18,514 nucleotides of DNA from Lobulomyces angularis (Eukaryota > Chytridiomycota > Chytridiomycetes > Lobulomycetales > Lobulomycetaceae), in contig JADHYX010000386.1 in NCBI GenBank assembly GCA_027604685.1, forward strand, positions 1-18,514, written 5' to 3'. The notes beneath the pieces are model-generated. The model was given only the letters and a program-made list of their open reading frames with translations. It made no database searches and was not told the origin of the DNA. Position numbers and translations under genes: made by a program. The stretch's first letter is position 1, and each line of letters begins with the position of its first letter. Below, one piece after another: positions 1 to 9,540 of the stretch.

Positions 1-11
1 ATTCATTTTTT

Positions 12-1229
12 TTATTTGTTTATTTTTATTTTTATTTTATTTTTACATTTCACCATTTTGCATTCTTGCAAGGTGTTACTCTCCAATTGTTTTTCCTCAT
101 CAAAACCAATAAAACTATTGCACTCTTCCACAATTTTATTTTTTTCGATCTCGACCTCAACAACTTTTTCTTTTTTTATATTTTTAGAAATGCTATTTCC
201 AACCTTCATTTCAATAAAACTATTATTAGACTCAAAATTTTCTTTAAAACTAAAATTTTTCCAAAATTCTCTAGAAAAGTCCTCTTCTCCTTTTTCATCA
301 AATTTAAAAACTGTTTCCAGACTCATATCCGACGAATTGGTAAAAGCTGAAGTGTTAATTTTTAAAACTGAATTATTCGGACTCAAGTTTGTATCGATTA
401 TCGCATTTTCCTGTATCGTTAGGGCTCTAAAACTCTCATCAAAATTGGAAATCGAAGTTTCGGTTGACTTATTTAAAATTTCCTTTTCGCTGCTATTTAA
501 AATTTCTTCTTCTCGTAGTTCACGCTGTGACAGATGGGCTTCGGTTGAAATATGCATAATTTCATCATCTCTTTCAGTTATTGTATTTGTTTTGTTTTTT
601 TTGTCGTCGAGTTTATCAGTTGACTGTTTCAGTTTTTTTGAAATTTTTTCTTCTCCTTCTTTCACAATATTCAAGCGATGAAGTTCTTTGTTTGACTTCA
701 GTCTCAACTTATCCTTCACTTCAACATTGGTTGTAAAATCCAAGCTATCATTTTTTTTTTTTTTATTATAAACTGTGGTATTTGCCATATTTTCATCTTT
801 CAAATTCGAATAAATAATATCTTTATCAGTTACCGCCTTACTAAAAATCTCATCGTCTTTTTTTTTTGATGCTATCCTTTTTTCTAATAATTATTTTTAA
901 TTTTATTTTTATTTTTATATTTGTATTACTTTTGTTAACATTATTATTCAAAGCTACTTCTTTAAATGGTTTTCTGTCTAAAAAAAAAAAAAAGATATTG
1001 AGGGGTAAATTTAAAAATAAAGTTAATTTTTTTTAAAAAAGTTATAAATATGTATATTTTTTTTTTTGCCATTTTTTAAATCCTCCACTTTTTGTTTCTG
1101 AAAAGTTGTAATATTTTCTTTTTCACTGTCAGAATTGTTACTTTCTTGCAGAAATTTTTTGCTTAGCTCTTTTTTTTTATTTAAATAATAGTTTTTTGGA
1201 TATTTTTTTAACGAAACTTGACTACTCAT
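12..1229 (-). CDS. Lysine/glutamate/asparagine-rich disordered protein, unrecognised
   Basis: Best model has three exons: 1229-1142, 977-930 and 883-12, about 335 residues. The phases agree across both introns. The 3' end of intron 1 is a T run followed by AG at 979-978. Intron 2 (46 nt) uses GTAATA and TTATTAG. The protein is almost entirely low complexity, rich in K, E, N and S, with no recognisable fold, signal peptide or membrane segment. Two KEN tripeptides occur: FSFKEN in exon 3, and SEKEN in exon 1 only if the exon runs past 1142. The donor of exon 1 is uncertain. GTAACA at 1141 gives the right phase but a 164-nt intron, and exon 1 stays open to about 1023. The stop lies 12 bases from the window edge in A/T-rich sequence, so a further exon beyond the edge is possible. 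The function is unknown. The long plus-strand ORF over the same stretch is its antisense shadow. Confidence 0.5.
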
Positions 1230-1245
1230 TTTAATTTTTTACTTC

Positions 1246-1268
1246 AAAAAAAAAAAAAAAAAAAAAAA
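1246..1268. repeat. A23 homopolymer tract
   Basis: An uninterrupted run of 23 A, followed directly by T runs. It sits about 17 bases upstream of the minus-strand start at 1229. Similar long tracts recur elsewhere, for example T21 at 9308-9328. Run length is prone to both sequencing and replication error. Confidence 0.8.
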
Positions 1269-1514
1269 TTTTTTATTTAAAATATTTTTTTTTTTGTAAA
1301 TGGATAATTTTTTTAAAAAAAATTAATATTTTTTAAATCTTTTTTTTCTTTTCTTTTTTTTTATTTCAATAAAAACATAAAGGATGCATTTTCTTTGTTT
1401 TAAAATTTTTCTTAAGAAATAAAAATGTAAACATTATTTTTTTTTTTGGATGAAAATTTTATGATAAAAATTTCTATTTATTTTAATTGTTTTTGGGTTA
1501 ATAATATCAGTGAT

Positions 1515-1678
1515 ATGAATTTTATTCCAAGTACTAAACTCTAAAAGGGCCACTTAAAAAAAAAAAAAAAATTGTAGAAAATTTTATGGAAAGCATAAGA
1601 AATGGAAATCGCCAACGGAAAATAAACGATATCATCAATGCAGAAATTTCTTTCACTCGTTTAGAACTTGGCACCTAA
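1515..1678 (+). CDS. Possible tiny spliced gene, 38 residues, unrecognised
   Basis: ATG at 1515 opens a 16-nt exon (1515-1530). A 47-nt intron (1531-1577, GTACTA...TTGTAG) has the size usual in this window, and a second exon runs from 1578 to a TAA at 1678. The phase matches (1 + 2 bases) and the joined frame is 39 codons including the stop. The product starts MNFIPKNFMESIRNGNRQRK and ends in TRLELGT, with a mixed composition unlike the surrounding A/T runs. The same frame extends upstream to an ATG at about 1461, so the start is not certain. I do not recognise a family. It could instead be an exon of a non-coding RNA, a UTR or chance. Confidence 0.3.
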
Positions 1679-1972
1679 AAATTCTCAGGTTTTTACTGTT
1701 TCTAGAATTTCTATTGTTAATTCTACCAATCGAAAAAAAAAAAAAAAAGAGAAAATTATCACTTAAAAAATTTTTGCTAGAAACAAAAAATTAAAAAAAA
1801 ATAAAATAAAACATTTTTAAATTATTTTTATATACTTTTTTAAAAAATCAATAAAAAAAAAAAAAAAAATTAAAAAAAAAGGATTTTTATATAGATATAT
1901 AACAGTTAATCATTAATATAAAAAAAGAAATAAAATAATAAAAAATAAAGAATAAAGAAAAATTATATTTAA

Positions 1973-3370
1973 ATGCCAGAATATCAATCATTAAATTATA
2001 GAATTGAAACTGAAGAAGTTTTAGGTCCATTACCTACTCATTGGTAAAAAAAAAAAAATAAAATTAACAAAAATTAAATAATTGTATAGGGAAAAAGCAC
2101 CATGGGGAAAATCAGGAAGATTCTACTTTGTTGACCATTCCAACAAAAGTACAACTTGGGTTGACCCAAGAACTCACGACATTAGAAAACATAATATTAA
2201 CGACGTCGTTCCTGGTGAATTACCATACGCCTGGGAAGAAGCCTTTGATGAAGTTTGTGGTACTTATTTTATTGACCATTTGACTCAAAATCACTTTTTG
2301 GATGGTCCATGGGAGGAGCATATTAAAAATCAAGTTCTTGAAATGCAAGGTTTACCCATGGATGAAAACACAAAACTGGACGAACAGTTAGCTCTAGAAA
2401 AACAAAAAAAAGCCGAACTTGACGAGGCAGAAGGCAGACTAGTATCTCTTGAAGCTGAAAAGTGTAGAATTGAAGAAGAACTTCGTCTACTCCAGGAAAA
2501 AATGGACGAACCTGAAAACAGCGAAAACTTGGAAAGTTTGCAACAAGAGGAAGATCACTTGAAGGAGGGTCTCGAAACTCTTTTGATCCAACTGGAACAA
2601 GAGAGACAAGAAACTGAGAGAATTCGTAGAGAACACTCTGATATCGAGAGAGAGATTGCAGCATTTCAATTGCGATTACAGGAGCTACAAAGAGTCAATG
2701 AAAGATTAGAATCTGAAAACAGAGAGTTCCAAGGTCATAATGATGAAACCAACCAAAACATCACTGAAATGAGAGAAATGATAGAATTGGAAGCTGAACA
2801 AAGAACAGCCTTAGAAGCATACATTAAGCAATTGAAACTAGAAGTATTACAATTGGCCAATCCAGAGGAAGCTGATAGATTAAAAATGGAAGAGGAATCC
2901 AAAGAAAATGATGTCGAAAATGCTCCATTACCTCCAACAGGTGTAATGTCTCCAGAAGAAGAAATGAGAGCTTTAAAAATAAGATTGGATGATGAAAAAG
3001 TTGAAATGGAAAGGTTAAAGAGACTAGGTGAGTCTCTTGAATCTGAAAGAACTAAAGTACAAGAAACTGGAGATGTTGAGGTACAGAAAAAAAAATAAAA
3101 AATGGTCATTTTTAAATTAATATGTTTAAGGTTCCTGACTGGATTAAAGAATTGAATTTAACTGCAGAAGGAACAACCGTTAGAGTAAAAAAAACTAAGA
3201 ATCTTGATGCAAATGGTGCAGAGGTAGAAACTGTTAATGGTGATGCTGTTGTTCAACAAAGTGTCTCTGACTTACCAGAAAAAGCTTCTGAAGTTCCTGC
3301 AGAGGAACAGGAAGTTCCTTCTACAGATCAAGAGGTTCCTAACTATGAAGCAGTACCATCGTTTGATTAA
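1973..3370 (+). CDS. Tandem WW-domain coiled-coil protein, KIBRA/MAGI-like
   Basis: Three exons (1973-2043, 2090-3080, 3131-3370) with introns of 46 and 50 nt and matching phases encode 433 residues. The first intron splits the codon for the first Trp of WW1. WW1 is residues 20-50 (LPTHW...YFVDH...TTWVDP; W24, W47, P50). WW2 is residues 69-97 (LPYAWEEAFDE...YFIDH; W72, P97) and lacks the second Trp, as in the second WW of animal KIBRA and MAGI proteins. The spacing and the YFIDH core also match KIBRA. Residues about 115-330 are a long charged coiled coil with heptad-like L/E/K/R/Q. The tail is acidic and repeats EVP (SEVP, QEVP, QEVP, EAVP). WW domains of this type bind PPxY motifs, so a scaffold or adaptor role is likely, by inference. 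No C2 or PDZ domain is present. It converges on ARP5, stop to stop, 169 bp away. Confidence 0.88.
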
Positions 3371-3539
3371 AAAAAATTTTTTTGAGGAGTACCAACTTTT
3401 TCAGTTTTTTTTTTCTAATTTAATTATAAATTTTACAGTTTTCTTTTTTTTTGTTTTTTATATAATTTTTATTACTATTTTTTATAGACATAAAACTAGA
3501 ATATATGCTTAGTGTTGTTTCCCTCAAAATGTATTGGAG

Positions 3540-5555
3540 TTACTGGTAATAATTATTGCTAAATCTACTTTCCTTGAAATAGCTACTACCAAATTCTTCA
3601 TAATCCTCCTTGGTAAAAAAAGCTGCGTCATTTTCATTTTCGCTCAAGTTTAACATACTCCTGAAGCCAGAATTTAAAAAATCCATGTCAGTCTTTACTG
3701 ATATATTTAAATCTGTATGCAAATTTTTTTTTAAGCTATCAATAAGCTTTTCCTCAATATATTTATAGTTGAAGTTTGATCCTGTTAAAAATATATTGCT
3801 AGTTAACTTCTCTAAATCCTTTTTATCTCCTTCAAAATTTTTTAAAATAAACTGACACAACTCACTTAATCCCATTTGGTCTAATCCAACAATTTCGGGT
3901 CGAAAAATAATTTCAGGTATTCTTATTCTATCCTAATGCAATAAAAAATAATAAATATATATTTCATGATTAAAAATATTAATTATACAATATTAAACAG
4001 CATTTGGTTTAATGTTAATTCACTTTCTGGATCATAATTTGGCGAATGTGCTAACTTAAACACTACGTTGGAGGAATCAACCATTCTGTCATCAACAATT
4101 ATTGGTTTAAAATTTACATCCTCCATTTTTAAAATTGCTTCAATTTTTTCTAATTCTAATGTATAGTCTTCCTCTTCCTCTTCAAAGTCTGGATTACCAA
4201 TTTCTCTGTAAATTGCCCAATCCTCGTCATGTAGTCCAAAGTCATCGTCTTTACAAACAAAAACAATTTTAAAAAAAAATATAAATATTTTCAAAATACC
4301 TCCTCCTTCACCTTTAGACTTTTTTTTTTCTGTCACTCTTCTCCTTTTCATACCTGCATTACTATTATTTTCGTTAATGTTTGAATTAGGATCCTTTGAG
4401 AGAAGGGCAATGCTTTTCATTCTCTTCACCGAAGCCGAGGATCTCTTATCTTTTAATTCAAGTTGAAGCCTTTTGGTTACTCTTATTTTTTCCAACAGTA
4501 CCTTATTTTAACGAAACTTAGAATTTTTCATTTTTTTTATTATGTTTAATGTTTATTTACTTCTCTTTTTTCGTTTAATTCTTTAATTTCTAATGCAGAA
4601 TATTTCTTTGCAACTACTTCTTCTTTTTTTTCTACAGCTTGTGGATTAAATAACTTCTGAGTGGATAAATCAATTTTTTCTGTCATATTTTTTATAATTT
4701 TTAATAATTCATTTTCATTTTTAAATCCTGATTTGGACAAATCATTCTAAAAAAAAAATTAATGAAAAAAAAATGTTTAAAAAGTACCTGAAATCGATAT
4801 TCGTCAATTAGCTTTAAGTTCAAGAGTTTATTCAACGCAGCCAACTCTTTTTTATTTTCTTCAAGCTTTTTAATCCTTCTCTCCCTTGCCATCTCTTGTA
4901 ATAGCTTTCCTGTTTCACGCTTCTTTTCACTAATTTCATTTATAGAAGTATTTTTTACAGGATTCTGTAAAATAAAGGTATACTTCATAGGATTTTCTTT
5001 AATTAACTTCAGATCATTAAAATAGTCTAAACTGTAGTAAAAATTATCGTTTTTTTTATTAAAATTCTCCATAATTTTTTCTGCTTGATGGTGCGAAAAG
5101 TTTATTTTAGGATATTTTAATCTAGTTTGTGTTGTTAAATAATCGATGCTATCTTGTAAACCCCAATTTAATCTTCTTGCATTGAGCAGCATAGGTGTTC
5201 CATTTAAAACAGGTATAATGTGTGTTGAGGAAAAGGAGCTAGAAATCACAAGGCCAGAATCAATTTTTGAATTATTATTGAAATCAAACGAGAATAAAGA
5301 GTCGATCCCAAAAGAAAGCCTGGGTATGTTATACAATTCAAACAACATTTCATTTAAAACTGATCTGTTGTGATTGGGTGTACAGAATGGTTCTGTCATC
5401 ATTATTGAAGGTGCCTCAGTAAACGGATGCAGTAATAAATCCATTGTTTCCTCAAACTGATGCGAATGATTGTCTAAAAGTAAGGGTTCCTTGGAGTTTG
5501 GTAAGTTGTACCTAATATATCTACTCCCATAATCAACTATCAACTTATTGGTCAT
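3540..5555 (-). CDS. ARP5: Actin-related protein 5 (INO80 complex subunit), short N-terminus
   Basis: Five exons (5555-4788, 4746-4561, 4501-4300, 4248-3989, 3932-3540), introns of 41, 59, 51 and 56 nt, all phases consistent, about 602 residues. ARP5 is a nuclear actin-fold subunit of the INO80 nucleosome remodeller. Diagnostic segments are phosphate loop 1 VDYGSRYIRY (residues 7-16), MMTEPFCTPNHNR (52-64), LFELYNIPRLSFGIDSLFSF (71-90), phosphate loop 2 SGLVISSSFSSTHIIPVLNG (100-119), the basic/acidic coiled-coil insert (about 205-450) that separates ARP5 from actin, FGLHDEDWAIYREIG, then DRIRIPEIIFRPEIVG and NIFLTGSN at the C-terminal half. The end TKEDYEEFGSSYFKES matches the ARP5 C-terminus. 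About 50-60 residues usual between phosphate loop 1 and the TEP segment, including the QVGN and LEPLRW stretch of human ARP5, are absent with no intron to hide them. The start is the first ATG, directly before the phosphate loop. Confidence 0.93.
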
Positions 5556-5627
5556 ATAATATATTTTAATTAATTAACTTTCTTCATAGAGGTTAATAAA
5601 AAAATTTTTTTTTTATATTAATGTAAA
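5556..5627. promoter_or_regulatory. 72-bp divergent promoter interval
   Basis: The only sequence between the ATG of ARP5 (minus) and the ATG of the exonuclease gene (plus). It must hold both start sites and leaders unless these overlap the neighbouring coding regions. It is A/T-rich, with a TTAATTAATTAA stretch near 5565-5578 and an A/T-run segment next to the plus-strand start. No specific factor site is recognised. Confidence 0.4.
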
Positions 5628-7185
5628 ATGGAGTTGAAAAACAACCAGATTGCAACCAAAAGAAAAATACCATTTGGAAGGAAACCTTTGCTTAAAATAA
5701 AACTATACCCATATTTAAATGCAATTAAAAATAATATGACAACAATATATTGTCCAACTGTTGAAAAATCGATCAACGCACTGAACATGTTCAAGTATAA
5801 TCACTTTGAAAATAACAGTAGCATTGCATTAGGTTTTGATATTGTAAATTTTATAAATTTTTCTGAAATTTTTAATGAAATTTTTAAACTTAAACTTTTT
5901 TTTTTTTTTTTTTTCAGGAATGGGAAGTTGATTCTGTAAAAGGTAACATAACTGCAGAAATATTTTTTTGTTATATAGTGAAATCTATGTTAAGGAAAAT
6001 GTCTTAATAAAACAGCGGTAGTGCAACTTTCCAATGAAACTACAATTTTGATATTTCACCTTGTCAAAATGACATTTCCTTTACAATTGAGAGAAATATT
6101 AGAAAACGGGAGCATAATTAAGGTTTTGTGATTTTAATTTTTTTTAATTTTTTTTTTCGTCAGATTTTAATAATAATGTTAAATTTGTTTAGGCAGGTAT
6201 AAATATTAAACAGGACTGTCAGAAATTATATAAAGATTACAACATAAACTCTAATGGGTAAAAAAAAAAATTAAAGGTGCGAAGTTTTTTTGTTTAATTA
6301 ATAAAGTATTGCAGTTTGCTGGACTTGAAGGATCTTGCAAAGCAACTTCCCAACGAAGAAAAGGAAAATAGTTTCAGCCTCCAGTCATTGTTGGAAAGGC
6401 ACTGTAGATATACAATTGAAAAAAATGAAGGAAGTGCAAGATGTTCTAACTGGGAAAGAATACCATTGACTGCAACTCAGTTAAGATATGCTGCTAATGA
6501 TTGTTATGCACATTTTTGCAGTAATGAAAAAGTAAATGAGGTCTTTAGTTAATTTCTGCTTTTTTTAGTTTTTCAAAGCTTAATAAAAAAAAGAGATAAC
6601 GTTAAAAGTTTGCAGAAAGAAAACTTCACATTAATTTTAAAATCTGGCATTAAAACTTACGTAAAAGAAAAAGAGGAAAAAATGAAAGAGGAGGAAAAAT
6701 TGGATTCAAAAAGAGTTAAATACAATAAATCAACATTGGAAGTAGATTTCTTTGATGATGTGGAATCTGTACAAAAGGTTGAAAAAGTTGATTGTTTTGA
6801 CATCGATTGCGCTACTTTCGCTAATATCATTCCTGAAACATTAAATTTCAGTGAAGGAAGTATTAAATTCAAAAGTAATGCAGAAATTAATGAAAAAATT
6901 AAATTTGAGAATAATCTCAGTAACGATAGCACACTTCATTTAAGTAAAGTGGAATTTCCAATGGTAACAGATGCACACAGTAATCCTTTCACAGAAAAAA
7001 ATTGGAAACTAGAAAAAATAAACCAAAAATCCAATAATTTGTTACTTCAAAGCGTCGATAATATGAACTTTCTATATTTGGAAAATAAATACAATTTTTT
7101 GGATATTGAAACCCAAAATAATGAAGATGATGAATTTTTTTTAGATTCAAAAAAAATGAGCATGCTTAGAACTGCCTTTAAGTAA
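5628..7185 (+). CDS. DEDDy-type 3'-5' exonuclease (WRN/EXD-like domain)
   Basis: Six exons (5628-5843, 5918-5942, 5995-6122, 6193-6257, 6315-6531, 6616-7185), introns of 74, 52, 70, 57 and 84 nt, about 406 residues. Exon 2 is only 25 nt. The DnaQ-like nuclease fold is clear. Exo I is GFDIEW with D71 and E73. Next come KTAVVQLS and ILIFHLVKM. Exo II is IIKAGINIKQD with D131, followed by GLLDLKDLA. Exo III is QLRYAANDCYAH with Y203 and D207. These four acidic residues and the Tyr form the two-metal catalytic site of DEDDy nucleases, so activity on DNA or RNA 3' ends is expected. About 190 residues follow the domain: a K/E-rich linker and an asparagine-rich acidic tail I do not recognise. The last intron is the least certain; GCAG at 6612-6615 is the only nearby acceptor that keeps the frame open. 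The stop overlaps a GTAAGT, but no in-frame exon follows it. Confidence 0.85.
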
Positions 7186-7389
7186 GTTAGCTTTTTTTAA
7201 AAGCTGTTAGAAAAGGAAATATCCATTTTTTTATAATATTTTTTATATCTAATGCATTCAAAATAAATTTTTTTTTTTTGTATATTTTACAATATTCAAT
7301 GCTTAAAAAAATTTTTTTTATTACATTAATTCTGTTACTTTTGAGGTTATATAAAAGAATGGAAGAGTAATAACTGAAGTTTTGACATT

Positions 7390-9253
7390 CTAGTATCTAG
7401 ACTTGCTTAAATTTGGAACCCATTTAATGGGATGACTTTCCTCAGTAGCATTTTCATCTTCTTTCCAGATCTTAATTGTTTTGTCGGCTTCTCCAGTAAT
7501 CAACCTTAATCCTGTATTATCGAACGTACTGCAAAATATTCCACTTTCACTATCCAAACTTCCAGGTTGTGCAACAGTTTCTGCAGTTTGAAAATTGTAG
7601 GCAGTTTTATAATCCCAAAAAAACATTGATCCATTATCTCCTATTCGTATTTTTTATTCAGAATCATTTTTTTAATCAATTTAGTTTTATTTTACCTCCG
7701 GAAAATAATACATCATCGTTACTTACACTCATTGTATTTATAATACTATTTTGACCTTCAAAATTTTGAATGAAATCTCCTTTTGGACATTTCCACTGTT
7801 TTATGTTGTCCGGGGATCCTAAATAATAATAAAATAAAAATATCCAAATGTATAGGGGATACCTGAAACGAAAGTAAATTCATTTTTCGACTTCGCTAAA
7901 GCTCTAATTCCTTTTTTGTGATGAGTTAACGTTGATAATGTTTTTCCTGCTGCCAAATCCCAAAGTTTAATAGTAGAATCTGCAGACGCAGTTATGACTT
8001 GAGGGTCTGCTTCTTGGCAAACCGCATCAAAAACGGTGTGCTGATGTCCTGGAAAAAGCTCATTAAAAAATTGCAAATGTAAACGGATACCTGTTAAAGC
8101 AAATACTTGTGTTCTCGTTCTCATATCCCACACCTAAAAAAAAAATTTGGTTAAGGTCTAAACAAATTATAATATACCCTAGCAGTGGCATCTCTTCCAG
8201 TTGTAACCAAAAGATCCAATGTTGGGTGAATGCATATTGAATATACACCAGACAAGTGTCCATGGTACTGCCGAATTACTTTATTTTGCTCAAGATCCCA
8301 GCATTTTACCATCTTTTAAAAACGTTTAAAGATGGCTAGTGTCATTATAATACCTTATCTTCACCACAAGAAAATAAATAAGGATGTCTATCGGAAATAG
8401 CAACACCTCTAACTGCAGAAATGTGACCTGTTAAAGATAATTTCAGTGTGCCACTTGCCATGTCCCATATTTTAATCATTCTACAGTATTTAGAAAACAA
8501 TTATCTGGAAAATAAAGATTACCTATCCCCTCCAGCAGTAGCAAACCATTCATTTCCCGCATCCACAGCTACTGCCCTGACTGGGCCCAAGTGGCCACTA
8601 ATCACCTTTTTTATTCAAACCTTAGTAAGAAGAATGCAAGAAATTGTTAAAAAAACCCTCATTAACTTCCAAGGTGCGTGCCATTGTGGCTTAGGAACCT
8701 TTCTAACGTCTTTTAATCTCACTAACTGCCCATGCTCATCCTTGTTACTAAATTTAACTTTCTCGCCAGTTTGTCGAATAGCGACAACGTTAGGTTTGTT
8801 TTTGTCAATAATAGTTAAACTCTTATTTGCTTCTTCAGATTCAGTTTGTAGTTTATTTATAAGTGTAGGAATACTTGATGTTGACACCGGTTGTTCAACA
8901 TCCTCTTTTTTTTTGTTTTTTAATTTTTTGTTATTTAAATTTGCTAAATCCTGAGCTTTTTTTAAATTTTCTGGTAAATTTTCACAGTTTGCCCACTCAT
9001 TTTTTAATTTTGCTTTTAACTTCAACATCAGTGGTTTATTATTAACCTGTTCCTCCAATCCACTTTGCAAAGATATATTTGACAAAAATACTTGATGCGA
9101 TTTTTGTATTAAATTATCTAATTTGACTGGTGTTGTTTCATGATGCACATTTGATACTTCTTCTGAACTTTTTATATTGGTTTTTTTTAAGCTATTTTTT
9201 GTAGATTCTGGTAATGCATCATCTTCTTTTTTAGATTTTTTTGAGGAGTGCAT
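7390..9253 (-). CDS. PRP46: Pre-mRNA splicing factor PRP46/PLRG1 (WD40)
   Basis: Eight exons (9253-8657, 8605-8523, 8480-8354, 8312-8178, 8133-8091, 8048-7863, 7818-7696, 7640-7390), introns of 41-55 nt, all in phase, 514 residues, the family's usual length. This is a core member of the Prp19/CDC5L (NineTeen) complex that activates the spliceosome in the nucleus. The N-terminal 190 residues are lysine-rich and disordered. The junction [19 protein letters not shown] is a family hallmark. Seven WD repeats follow (about 200-500), including [84 protein letters not shown] and [18 protein letters not shown]. The C-terminus ESHPIKWVP fits PLRG1. The first intron uses the unusual donor GTTTTT at 8656. 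The gene converges on the exonuclease gene, 204 bp away. Introns sit in almost every blade, so making this splicing factor itself depends on heavy splicing. Confidence 0.96.
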
Positions 9254-9540
9254 TTATTCTTAATTATTAGGTGAATGATCAAAATAGGGTATTTCCTAAT
9301 TGATCAATTTTTTTTTTTTTTTTTTTTTAAACTTAAAAAATAATTTGTAGACAATAGAATATTATATACATTAGTTGCAAATTAAAAGAAATATTTATTA
9401 TATAGTCAGATTATTAGTTGCTCTTAAACATTATATAACATGAACCGTATAAAATGCCAAAAAAAAAATTATACATTTTTAAAGTCCAAGTCAAAGTAGC
9501 TACAGAATAGAAAAAAAAGTCATATTTACAAAAAGTCCAA
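9254..9540. other. Intergenic spacer between two minus-strand genes
   Basis: 287 bp holding the 5' flank of PRP46 and the 3' flank of the peptidase gene. It contains an uninterrupted T21 run at 9308-9328. Nothing coding-like and no RNA gene was seen. Confidence 0.6.

Larger units (their letters stand above)
1230..1972. other. Intergenic region dominated by A and T homopolymers
   Basis: This lies between two divergent genes. Most of it is runs of A or T of 8-23 bases. The clear exception is about 1500-1740, which has mixed composition and holds the small spliced ORF listed separately. The last 100 bases before the WW-domain gene are A-rich leader sequence. No TATA box or other promoter element can be named with confidence. 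Confidence 0.6.

Noticed and set aside
16..681. Long plus-strand open frame of 221 codons rich in Phe, Ser and Leu
   Set aside because: It is the exact antisense of the K/E/N-rich minus-strand protein. Its composition is what AAA/GAA-rich codons give when read backwards, and it has no splice context of its own.
1230..1972. Homopolymer tracts as remains of a retroposon poly(A) tail
   Set aside because: A and T runs of similar length occur throughout the intergenic and intronic DNA. No target-site duplication or reverse-transcriptase-like sequence lies next to them.
7183..7190. GTAAGT at the end of the exonuclease gene as a further splice donor
   Set aside because: The only nearby acceptor (about 7210) gives a 38-nt or shorter intron and a following frame of Phe/Ile-rich A/T-run sequence with no protein character.
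8448..8954. Plus-strand open frame of 168 codons
   Set aside because: It lies antisense to PRP46 exons 1-3 and runs through their introns. The minus strand matches PLRG1 residue by residue.
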